DNA from: Bacillota bacterium
Lineage (GTDB): Bacteria > Bacillota_I > Bacilli_A > RFN20 > CAG-288
Assembly (NCBI GenBank): GCA_003497225.1
Contig: DNJQ01000036.1
Coordinates: 1-5,497 of the forward strand
Length of the DNA stretch: 5,497 nucleotides
Direction of reading: 5' to 3'
The notes beneath the pieces are model-generated. The model searched no databases and had not been told where the DNA came from. It worked only from the letters and a program-made list of their open reading frames with translations. Positions 1 to 5,493 of this stretch are shown here, piece after piece. The stretch's first letter is position 1; each line of letters starts with the position of its first letter. The position numbers and the translations under genes were made by a program.

Positions 1-23
1 AACTAAATTGTGGCGATAGGAGA

Positions 24-827
24 TTACGACAAAGCTGTATCAAGAATTAACATAAGTATAAATCCTACAATAAATGAAAACACACCATAATGGTTAGTAT
101 AATCACCTTGGGCTTCTTTGACCATTTCTTCAAAGACAACATAGATCATACATCCAGCCGCAAAAGCTAAAGCCCATGGCATAATTACTTCAACAGTCAT
201 GGCTAAAAATAATCCTATAACAGCCGAAATTGGTTCAACAATTCCAGATATTATTCCATAAGAGAAGGCGCGCTTGACACTTTTAGTTTCTGCAAGAATT
301 GGTAAAGATACTATTGTTCCTTCTGGTATATTTTGAATTCCAACTCCTAAGGCGATTGAAAATGCGCCGACCATTAGTGAAGATGCGTTTTCGGCCTTAG
401 CGCTAACAGCAGCTAAAGCTACTCCATATGCTATACCTACAGCCAATCCTTCAGGAATATTATGAATAGTTACAGCAATAAACATCTTTGATGTTTTAGA
501 TAATTTATGTTTTTTCTCTTTTTTATCGCTTTTATTTTGAAGCATAGGTGTAAGTTTATCTATTAAATATAAAAACACTATGCCGAGAAAAATACTAATT
601 CCAACAGCTACATAAGAAGGCATATAAGTAACTTCTTTGTTTAAGGCCGGAAGTATGAGTGAAAAAAATGATGCGGCTAGCATAATGCCTGCTGCAAAGC
701 CAGCTATTATTTGATTGATCTTATGCGATATTTCTCTTCCCTTTAAGAAAAAAACTAAAGAGGCACCAATAGTTGTGCAAATGAAGATGAATGAAATTCC
801 GAAAATTGTATTTAAAATGTTGTTCAT
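24..827 (-). CDS. ZIP-family divalent metal transporter (GufA/ZupT-type)
   Basis: This 267-residue polytopic membrane protein very probably imports Zn2+ or related divalent metals across the cytoplasmic membrane. Seen: about eight hydrophobic segments (roughly residues 6-27, 40-60, 70-92, 115-140, 150-175, 188-212, 215-235, 247-265). There is a Lys-rich cytoplasmic loop (99-114) and the two paired metal-site motifs of the family, HNIPEG (H122, E126) in TM4 and QNIPEG (Q165, E169) in TM5. E198 in TM6 and E233/E234 in TM7 are further possible ligands. The HN/QN pair is typical of the bacterial GufA-like branch, and the length is normal for it. I chose the ATG at 827 over an in-frame TTG at 857 because AGGA (833-836) lies 5 nt upstream and the TTG adds ten non-hydrophobic residues. 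The loop is His-poor, and metal specificity cannot be read from sequence. No terminator is visible in the 23 bases after the stop. It is transcribed divergently from the lipoprotein gene at 967. Confidence 0.93.
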   Translation of the reverse strand: MNNILNTIFGISFIFICTTIGASLVFFLKGREISHKINQIIAGFAAGIMLAASFFSLILPALNKEVTYMPSYVAVGISIFLGIVFLYLIDKLTPMLQNKSDKKEKKHKLSKTSKMFIAVTIHNIPEGLAVGIAYGVALAAVSAKAENASSLMVGAFSIALGVGIQNIPEGTIVSLPILAETKSVKRAFSYGIISGIVEPISAVIGLFLAMTVEVIMPWALAFAAGCMIYVVFEEMVKEAQGDYTNHYGVFSFIVGFILMLILDTALS

Positions 828-832
828 TTTTA

Positions 833-836
833 TCCT
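833..836 (-). promoter_or_regulatory. Ribosome binding site deciding the ZIP gene start
   Basis: On the minus strand AGGA is followed by 5 nt and then the ATG at 827. The alternative TTG start at 857 has only a weak GAGAG upstream. This supports the shorter 267-residue protein. Confidence 0.6.
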
Positions 837-869
837 AATTTTTAGAGAATTGTCCAAATCAGCTCTCTA

Positions 870-878
870 TTTATAATA
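870..878 (-). promoter_or_regulatory. Possible -10 region of the ZIP gene promoter
   Basis: The minus strand reads TATTATAAA here, offering a TATAAA (875-870) or TATTAT (878-873) hexamer about 45 nt upstream of the ATG at 827. No hexamer resembling TTGACA sits 16-18 nt further upstream, so this is a weak call based on the -10 and on the need for a promoter in the divergent gap. It would lie within about 20 nt of the promoter candidate of the opposite gene. Confidence 0.3.
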
Positions 879-894
879 TATTCATATTTATCCC

Positions 895-924
895 TTGATG
901 GTGGGCGAAAAGAGAAAATATAAA
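895..924 (+). promoter_or_regulatory. SigA-type promoter candidate for the lipoprotein at 967
   Basis: TTGATG (895-900; 4 of 6 to TTGACA) and TATAAA (919-924; 5 of 6 to TATAAT) are separated by 18 nt. Transcription would start near 931, leaving a leader of about 36 nt that contains the AAAGGA ribosome binding site. The -10 overlaps the left arm of the inverted repeat at 923-941, which suggests control by a repressor. The apparent N-terminal extension of the reading frame back to 895 would run through this promoter, which is another reason to reject it. Confidence 0.5.
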
Positions 925-941
925 TTTGAATGTTTCAAATT
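923..941. promoter_or_regulatory. Perfect 8-bp inverted repeat, operator candidate
   Basis: AATTTGAA (923-930) and TTCAAATT (934-941) are exact reverse complements around a 3-nt spacer TGT, giving a 19-bp dyad. It spans the end of the predicted -10 and the start site of the lipoprotein promoter, the classic place for a repressor site. In RNA the loop would be only 3 nt and the stem very AU-rich, so a DNA-binding site seems more likely than a leader hairpin. The regulator is unknown, and I do not recognise it as a Zur, Fur, PerR or MntR consensus. Confidence 0.4.
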
Positions 942-954
942 CTATATAAAAGTG

Positions 955-960
955 AAAGGA
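955..960 (+). promoter_or_regulatory. Ribosome binding site deciding the start at 967
   Basis: AAAGGA sits 6 nt before the ATG at 967, and that ATG begins a clean lipoprotein signal peptide. The in-frame upstream start at 895 would add 24 charged residues ahead of the signal peptide and would overlap the promoter. Confidence 0.75.
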
Positions 961-966
961 AAAAAT

Positions 967-2715
967 ATGAAAACACCATTGATTATTTCTGCAGTACTAT
1001 TAACTCTCGGTTGTTCTAGCATTCAACCGAAAAGTTCAAAAACTTTGCTCCAACCAGGGGTAAAGAAAAATGCTATAACACAAATTCCTATTGAGGAAGA
1101 CACGGACCGTGAATATGTCTGCTATAGTATTAATGATTCTATTAATCATGGCACAAAAACTATTATGGATGAATGGCTTTTTGACCACGTTAATCCAGGA
1201 AAGACTTCAACATTTGCAAATATTAATAAGTGGATCACAAAGGATACGGTATTTACGCTCGGGGTAAGACTTAAAGAAGATAGCATTAAGACTGTTTTAA
1301 ATAAGGAGATTACCATATCTGGAAGTATGCGAATTCAGCCTAATGGAGCTCCAACCATCATTGAAACAAAGACTAAAACTTTGACCGTTGTAGACCATAT
1401 GAAATCCAGTTTAGGTACTTTAGTAAAAGAAGTTAACTATAGCTATGGAGCGTTTTATTTAACCTTTCAAGCCAGTGTTGATGGCTATATAAACTCTTTA
1501 TCATTTACTTTTGGTACCGCTGCTACTTATTTTGATAAGATTCAGGTTTCAGCTGGTAATTATGTTCAGTTTCCAGGATTCACTGATTACTATAGCGCAC
1601 CATGTGATATTCCTACAACAAGAGTTGAATCCGATAGTGTTTATTTAGATGTTGATTTTGATAATAAGTACGATGTTGTAACTACTTTAGTTAATTCAAA
1701 TATCGCTTACGATGAAGAAGACGGGGTATATTATCATCCGACCTTAGTAAAAGATGAATATACTATAAACAAAAATAATATTAATGAATTTTATCCAGTG
1801 GTAATAAGTGCCAAAGATCAAGCTAATAACGTCTCAACTTTAACATATTATCTAAGAACTGTAGATAGAATAGGTCCAAAAATAGTAAAGAAAAATAATG
1901 ATGATATTGTATTTTCTTATCGTGATTTAACTAAAGAAAACATTTTAAATCTTTATAACATTTCTGATAACAACCAAATCAAAACCAAAGAAATTTTGGA
2001 TTTTGATATTGCTGCAGCTAAAAAAGCCGTTGGCGATTATACATTCACTATTAAAGCAACTGATATGAGCGATAATATAACAACTAAAGAAGCTAGCTTA
2101 AAAGTTATTGATGATGTTGCCCCAACTCTTAATGTTCCAATCCAGATAAATACTACAGTTAGCAGACATTTATCTAGTGAAGATTTAATAAATTTAGTAA
2201 ATGCTCAAGATGAAATAGATGGCGAGATAATTCCTACTGTTGAATGCTCTGCTTATGAAAAAAATTACAATAAAGTTGGTATATATAAAATTTCATTTAA
2301 CGCCAAAGATAAATCTAATAACAATGTTACTCGAACAGTAAATGTTATAGTATCTGATGATAAAGCGCCGATATTCTTCGTTTATGAACAAAACATAAGA
2401 ATATATGTTGGTGATAAAGTAGACGTTCTTAATGTCATCAATACCATGGCTGATAACGGAATAATATCAAAAGGAAAATATGTTAATTACCAAGTAATAG
2501 GTGGTGATGATATTTCAAACAAACTTGCTGAAGGTAGCTATAAAACCAAAGTATTAGCGACTACTGAAGATGGTAAATCAGTTATGGTCAATTTAAAAAT
2601 TGACGTAACAAAACAAGTTAAAACCAAGAAAAGCTTTTGGCAAAAGTTCATCGACTTTTTCAAAAACATCTTCAACAGCATAGGTAATTTCTTCAAGAAG
2701 CTGTTCCATAGATAA
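967..2715 (+). CDS. Surface lipoprotein with Ig-like (DUF5011-like) repeats and amphipathic C-terminal tail
   Basis: This 582-residue protein is predicted to be exported and lipid-anchored on the outer face of the membrane. Seen: a type II signal peptide (residues 1-16) with lipobox TLGC, so Cys16 is the lipidated residue, then a polar linker to about 45. Residues about 50-212 form a beta-rich region that I do not recognise. Next come about four Ig-like repeats (roughly 214-299, 300-383, 384-465, 466-548). They share a late pattern of a turn, then I/S-A-K/T-D-x-S/A-N-N, a final strand and a linker such as DDxAP (383-386, 464-468). This resembles bacterial surface Ig-like/HYR or DUF5011 modules, usually spacers or adhesive domains. 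Residues 549-582 are a Lys-rich hinge and a Phe-rich amphipathic helix. No catalytic motif is visible. The gene is probably monocistronic, with its own promoter and the terminator at 2725. The lipoprotein call is firm; the binding partner and role are unknown. Confidence 0.85.
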   Translation: MKTPLIISAVLLTLGCSSIQPKSSKTLLQPGVKKNAITQIPIEEDTDREYVCYSINDSINHGTKTIMDEWLFDHVNPGKTSTFANINKWITKDTVFTLGVRLKEDSIKTVLNKEITISGSMRIQPNGAPTIIETKTKTLTVVDHMKSSLGTLVKEVNYSYGAFYLTFQASVDGYINSLSFTFGTAATYFDKIQVSAGNYVQFPGFTDYYSAPCDIPTTRVESDSVYLDVDFDNKYDVVTTLVNSNIAYDEEDGVYYHPTLVKDEYTINKNNINEFYPVVISAKDQANNVSTLTYYLRTVDRIGPKIVKKNNDDIVFSYRDLTKENILNLYNISDNNQIKTKEILDFDIAAAKKAVGDYTFTIKATDMSDNITTKEASLKVIDDVAPTLNVPIQINTTVSRHLSSEDLINLVNAQDEIDGEIIPTVECSAYEKNYNKVGIYKISFNAKDKSNNNVTRTVNVIVSDDKAPIFFVYEQNIRIYVGDKVDVLNVINTMADNGIISKGKYVNYQVIGGDDISNKLAEGSYKTKVLATTEDGKSVMVNLKIDVTKQVKTKKSFWQKFIDFFKNIFNSIGNFFKKLFHR

Positions 2716-2724
2716 TCTACCCTA

Positions 2725-2752
2725 ACACCCGAGTGCCTTGCACTTCGGGTGT
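2725..2752 (+). terminator. Hairpin terminator after the lipoprotein gene
   Basis: ACACCCGA (2725-2732) pairs with TCGGGTGT (2745-2752), and GTG (2733-2735) pairs with CAC (2741-2743). One T (2744) is bulged and the loop is CCTTG. This 11-bp GC-containing stem stands out in AT-rich DNA and begins 9 nt after the stop at 2713-2715. The following ATTTGTTAT is only a broken T-tract, so termination may be partial and some transcripts may read through into the DUF5662 gene. Confidence 0.7.
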
Positions 2753-2755
2753 ATT

Positions 2756-2764
2756 TGTTATACA
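2756..2764 (+). promoter_or_regulatory. Extended -10 promoter candidate for the DUF5662 gene
   Basis: TG-T-TATACA (2756-2764) is an extended -10 element. A poor -35, TTGCAC (2738-2743), lies 15 nt upstream inside the terminator hairpin. The expected start of transcription, about 7 nt after the hexamer, is at 2771-2773, on or beside the ATG of the next gene. The mRNA would therefore be leaderless or nearly so, consistent with the absence of a Shine-Dalgarno sequence there. Confidence 0.35.
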
Positions 2765-2772
2765 CTTTCGTT

Positions 2773-3300
2773 ATGGCACACCCAATAAAACATTTTATTA
2801 CTATCACTAAACATAGGCACAAAGTCATGAGACTCTGCTTCTCAATGGGATTATTCTTTCAAGGATTAAAACATGATCTTTCAAAATATAATCCTAAAGA
2901 GTTTTTTAGTGGGGCAAAATATTATCAAGGAACTCGCTCACCTATATCTAAAGAAAAGCAAGTAAAAGGTTATTCAAAAGCCTGGCTTCACCACAAAGGA
3001 AGAAATAAGCATCATTTTGAATATTGGACATATTATAGTAAATCACAAGAAAAGTATGTTCCTATTAAAATGCCAATTAAATATTTAAAAGAAAGTCTTT
3101 GTGATCGAATAGCAGCAACAATGATTTATAACAAAAAGAAATATAATGACTCGATGCCTTTAGAATATTTTCTCACCACAAAAGATTATTTAGGCATGCA
3201 TGAAGAAACTGCTAGTAAAATGAAAGAATGGCTGACGCTTGTTAAAGACGTCGGCCATAAAAAAGCTATTAAGATAATAAAGCGAGAAAAGGATTATTGA
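2773..3300 (+). CDS. DUF5662 family protein, HD-like metal-binding pattern
   Basis: This 175-residue protein has no signal peptide or membrane segment and should be cytoplasmic. It matches my memory of the DUF5662 family of Firmicutes, sometimes labelled catalase without good reason: N-terminal PIKHF-TITKHRHKVM, then GLKHDLSKY (31-39), YYQG-RSP (50-57), WLHHKGRNKHHFEYW (71-85) and CDRIAA (110-115). The spacing of H14/H16, H34-D35, H73/H74 or H80/H81, and D111 resembles the H...HD...D metal site of HD-domain phosphohydrolases. That relation is my inference; no substrate is known. The ATG at 2773 is preferred because it starts exactly at the conserved PIKHF block. An in-frame GTG at 2749 overlaps the terminator, and the ATG at 2827 would remove the first His. 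No Shine-Dalgarno sequence precedes 2773. The TGA stop fits the family's expected end and overlaps the convergent gene by 7 bp. Confidence 0.85.
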   Translation: MAHPIKHFITITKHRHKVMRLCFSMGLFFQGLKHDLSKYNPKEFFSGAKYYQGTRSPISKEKQVKGYSKAWLHHKGRNKHHFEYWTYYSKSQEKYVPIKMPIKYLKESLCDRIAATMIYNKKKYNDSMPLEYFLTTKDYLGMHEETASKMKEWLTLVKDVGHKKAIKIIKREKDY

Positions 3301-5036
3301 ACAGCGATAACATAATTTATTAATGCTCTACCGCTTGAAACAATCGTTAAATCTCTTGATAAATTACTTAGACTAAAGTGTAAAACTTGATATTCACTTC
3401 CAACATTATAACTATTGCTTCCATTAGAGATGTTTATAGTCTCTTCAGGATTATATGCACGTACTTCAACATAGTAAGAAGAAATAGACTTATCAAGGTG
3501 ATATACAATAGATCCATTTGTAACACTATTTGAACCAATCTTTAATCCAAGACCATTTTTAGTATCACCTGCATAGATATTGGTAACAGAAATGGTTCCT
3601 AAAACTGATGCTCCATAGAAATGCATATTGGAGTAATCTTTTACTCTTTCACCATTCATTGGGTCAGTATTTCCATTATTATTTAAAGTGCGATAATCTA
3701 AATATGTTATTGTTTTAAAATCTTGGCTTTGAGGAATAGTCAACTGATATTTTGTTTTTCTTGTAACACTTCCAGTAACAAATGTTCCTTCTAATGTAAC
3801 TTCTTTAGCTTTAGTTCCGGGATATAACATTCCGTAATTAGTTAAAGACGAAACATCACTAGATTTCCATGTGATATTAACATTATTCATCTTCGTTGGA
3901 AGAGTTAATGGTTCTGTAATGACACTTGGAATATCAAGTATTGCTTGTGCGCAATCAATAGCCTCGTTTCCTGAAATGGAGTTATTTTTACAAAGTTCAT
4001 TATTAAGTCCAACTAAGGCATATACATTATCTTTAATATATATAACTTCAGCGGAAAAGACATCGCCTATATTTAATGTCTTTAAAACATTGCTTGTTTC
4101 TTTCCAATTCATTAACTTGCTATTTATAGCAATTTTAATATCTACACCAGTTGAGGCATCACGCGCAGTAAAGTATTTTCCAACATAATCAGGATTTGCT
4201 AAAGTGTCTTTATCCTTGATTATTAAATTTGTAAAACTAACTGGTCTAAAACGCATATCGGTATTTAAACCAATAAAATTATAATCATCTGCATTGATCT
4301 TTCTAAAATCAGTTATCGGAGTATAACCGGTATTTTCCTCTAAAACTGCATTTTGACCATCATAAACAACTAAAGCGTCTTGAATCATATAGGAGTAATA
4401 AGTTGTTGTTTCTCCTAAAAGGTTATAGTAATGTCCAACACTAAAGTCTTCTTCACTTCCTGGATAACCAAAAACCAAATAAGCATAGACATCATCTACA
4501 AAAAGCAAATCTACACATTCAACATTATCTTCATCAGAAAATATATGGTAAAGTGGAATTTCTAAAACTTCTCCAGCCGGGTTTTCAACAAAACTCATGT
4601 GATTGATTTGAGATAATTCAGAAATATCTGCTGGAATATTTGGACGATTTTCAACTTCACTCACTTCTGGTGGATTAACCGGAGTACTTGGAGTGCTCGG
4701 GGTACTTGGAATGCTTGAACTCGGCGAAGAGCTTGGACTAGAACTAGGTGTGCTAGGCTTGCTCGGGCTAGTAGAAGGCTTGCTATCAGTCGATGGATTT
4801 GTATTACTTGTTGGTTGTGACCCAGTAGATGGTGGATTAACAGATGTTGTGGGTTTTACTGGACTAGTTTGTATAGGTGAAGATGTTGTCTTTCCATCAG
4901 AACCTGATTGTACCGGTGTTGATACAGTAGATGTTGATGAAACGGGACTTGTTGATGCTGAAGAAGTTGGTTTATTACAAGATGTAATAATTAATGGCAA
5001 GCAAAGAATGAGTGCCTTTAATAGGTTCTTCTTCAT
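3294..5036 (-). CDS. Modular lipoprotein: Ser/Thr/Pro linker, atrophied Ig domain, C-terminal beta domain
   Basis: This 580-residue protein is predicted to be a lipid-anchored surface protein. Seen: a signal peptide MKKNLLK...LIITSC with lipidated Cys20, then a roughly 100-residue Ser/Thr/Pro linker (21-122) that would extend the rest away from the membrane. Residues about 145-345 hold two beta-rich stretches (about 170-222 and 280-345). The second, with IGDVFSAEVIYIKDNVYALV, is reminiscent of the OB-like folds in secreted nuclease-associated proteins; this is tentative. Residues 355-434 look like an atrophied bacterial Ig domain (aBig type): ITWKSSD at 388-394, then GMLYPG and the strands to YQLTI. 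Residues about 440-580 form a C-terminal beta domain with GLGLKIGS (495-502) and a final ALINYVIAV strand, as at the ends of some surface proteins. No catalytic residues are evident, so an adhesin or substrate-binding role is more likely than an enzyme. It is the second gene of an operon, coupled by TAATG to the DUF2188 gene, and lacks its own ribosome binding site. Confidence 0.85.
   Translation of the reverse strand: MKKNLLKALILCLPLIITSCNKPTSSASTSPVSSTSTVSTPVQSGSDGKTTSSPIQTSPVKPTTSVNPPSTGSQPTSNTNPSTDSKPSTSPSKPSTPSSSPSSSPSSSIPSTPSTPSTPVNPPEVSEVENRPNIPADISELSQINHMSFVENPAGEVLEIPLYHIFSDEDNVECVDLLFVDDVYAYLVFGYPGSEEDFSVGHYYNLLGETTTYYSYMIQDALVVYDGQNAVLEENTGYTPITDFRKINADDYNFIGLNTDMRFRPVSFTNLIIKDKDTLANPDYVGKYFTARDASTGVDIKIAINSKLMNWKETSNVLKTLNIGDVFSAEVIYIKDNVYALVGLNNELCKNNSISGNEAIDCAQAILDIPSVITEPLTLPTKMNNVNITWKSSDVSSLTNYGMLYPGTKAKEVTLEGTFVTGSVTRKTKYQLTIPQSQDFKTITYLDYRTLNNNGNTDPMNGERVKDYSNMHFYGASVLGTISVTNIYAGDTKNGLGLKIGSNSVTNGSIVYHLDKSISSYYVEVRAYNPEETINISNGSNSYNVGSEYQVLHFSLSNLSRDLTIVSSGRALINYVIAVQ
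4681..4734 (-). repeat. Degenerate 9-bp tandem repeats in the linker-coding region
   Basis: Plus-strand units GGAGTACTT, GGAGTGCTC, GGGGTACTT and GGAATGCTT (4681-4716) are followed by two more diverged 9-mers. Read in frame on the minus strand they code for Ser-Thr-Pro-like triplets of the lipoprotein linker. Because the unit is a multiple of three, gain or loss of copies would change linker length without a frameshift. Confidence 0.55.
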
Positions 5037-5038
5037 TA
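5034..5038 (-). promoter_or_regulatory. TAATG stop/start overlap, translational coupling site
   Basis: The TAA stop of the DUF2188 gene (5038-5036) shares its last A with the ATG (5036-5034) of the lipoprotein gene. No Shine-Dalgarno sequence lies 5-12 nt upstream; the nearest purine run, AGAAAG, ends about 13 nt before the ATG. Ribosomes that finish the first gene probably re-initiate here, which would tie the amounts of the two proteins together. Confidence 0.7.
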
Positions 5039-5461
5039 ATATTTTTGCTTTCTGATTTTTCCATCTCTTTTATGGATAGAAACAGATTTATCATATTTTT
5101 GTGATAATTCTTTAGCATAATCAAGTGCTTCAGCTTGAGTATCAAATAACTTAATAGGTTTATCTGAGCCACCAAACTTAACTTGCCACTTACCATCTTT
5201 GCTTCTTCTACTAACATGATAAGTGTCAGTTCTTTTCTTTTCTTCAGAACTCTCTGAACTTTCTTCTTTTTCAGCTTTTTCAACTTTCTTAGGTTCAGCT
5301 TTAGGTTCTTCTTTCTTTGGAGCCTTTACTTCTTCTTTCTTTTCTACTTTTGCCGGCTCCTTCTTTGCCTCTACAGGCTTCTTTTCTTCAACAGGTGCTG
5401 AAGTTTTAACTTCTTTTTCCTCTTGTTGTTTTTTCTTCTTTTTTCTACTAAATGGCCACAT
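5036..5461 (-). CDS. Lys/Glu-rich protein with C-terminal DUF2188 domain
   Basis: This 141-residue protein lacks a signal peptide and should be cytoplasmic. Seen: a start MWPFSRKKKKK, then a low-complexity stretch rich in Lys, Glu, Ala and Pro (about 12-77), probably disordered or partly helical. Residues 79-141 match the DUF2188 pattern: TYHVSRR, G-KWQVKFGG-D, then FDTQAEALDYAKEL (106-119) and a closing VSIHKRDGKIRKQKY. DUF2188 is a short alpha/beta domain of unknown function, often a stand-alone protein of about 60-80 residues, so the charged N-terminal half is an addition. The MWPF-plus-basic-cluster start could associate with the membrane surface or bind nucleic acid; this is inference. 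The ATG at 5461 is supported by a perfect AGGAGG 9 nt upstream. It is the first gene of a two-gene operon with the lipoprotein at 3294-5036. Confidence 0.85.
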   Translation of the reverse strand: MWPFSRKKKKKQQEEKEVKTSAPVEEKKPVEAKKEPAKVEKKEEVKAPKKEEPKAEPKKVEKAEKEESSESSEEKKRTDTYHVSRRSKDGKWQVKFGGSDKPIKLFDTQAEALDYAKELSQKYDKSVSIHKRDGKIRKQKY

Positions 5462-5470
5462 GATTTAGTT

Positions 5471-5476
5471 CCTCCT
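5471..5476 (-). promoter_or_regulatory. Consensus ribosome binding site of the DUF2188 gene
   Basis: The minus strand carries AGGAGG, complementary to the 3' end of 16S rRNA, 9 nt before the ATG at 5461. It is the strongest Shine-Dalgarno sequence in the window and would drive translation of the whole two-gene operon through the coupled downstream start. Confidence 0.9.
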
Positions 5477-5487
5477 AATTTATATAT

Positions 5488-5493
5488 ATTATA
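5488..5493 (-). promoter_or_regulatory. Probable -10 box of the DUF2188/lipoprotein operon
   Basis: A perfect TATAAT lies on the minus strand about 27 nt upstream of the ATG at 5461. A start near 5481 would give a leader of about 20 nt holding the AGGAGG. The surrounding run is all A/T, and a second TATAAA (5484-5479) is possible. The -35 lies beyond the window edge, so the promoter cannot be confirmed. Confidence 0.45.

Noticed and set aside
1..23. Possible terminator after the ZIP gene
   Set aside because: No stem-loop can be formed in the 23 bases available; the signal may lie outside the window.
828..857. Longer ZIP protein starting at TTG 857
   Set aside because: The ATG at 827 has AGGA at good spacing and starts directly before the first membrane segment.
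843..869. Inverted repeat TAGAGA / TCTCTA in the ZIP leader, considered as a riboswitch or operator
   Set aside because: The arms are only 6 bp with a 15-nt loop. That is weak and common in AT-rich DNA, and no known riboswitch motif surrounds it.
895..966. N-terminal extension of the lipoprotein frame by 24 residues from a TTG at 895
   Set aside because: It places charged residues before a complete signal peptide, has no ribosome binding site, and overlaps the promoter candidate. ATG 967 has AAAGGA 6 nt upstream.
2538..2828. Minus-strand open frame of 96 codons
   Set aside because: It is antisense to the end of the lipoprotein, the terminator and the start of the DUF5662 gene. It has no ribosome binding site or family resemblance and is explained as a shadow.
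3298..3315. TGA read as Trp (Mycoplasma code), extending DUF5662 to a TAA four codons later
   Set aside because: All Trp codons checked in the five genes are TGG, and the TGA lies where the family is expected to end.
3871..4188. Plus-strand open frame of 105 codons inside the second lipoprotein
   Set aside because: It is antisense to a clear lipoprotein gene and its composition follows from the opposite strand.
4693..5055. Plus-strand open frame rich in Leu, Gly, Val and Glu
   Set aside because: It is the antisense reading of the Ser/Thr/Pro linker repeats, not an independent repeat protein.
4975..5283. Minus-strand Lys-rich frame overlapping the DUF2188 gene
   Set aside because: It is out of frame with the well-supported DUF2188 gene, and its Lys content comes from the A-rich strand.
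5223..5468. Plus-strand Ser/Phe-rich frame
   Set aside because: It is antisense of Lys/Glu codons (TTC, TTT, TCT runs), a composition artefact.
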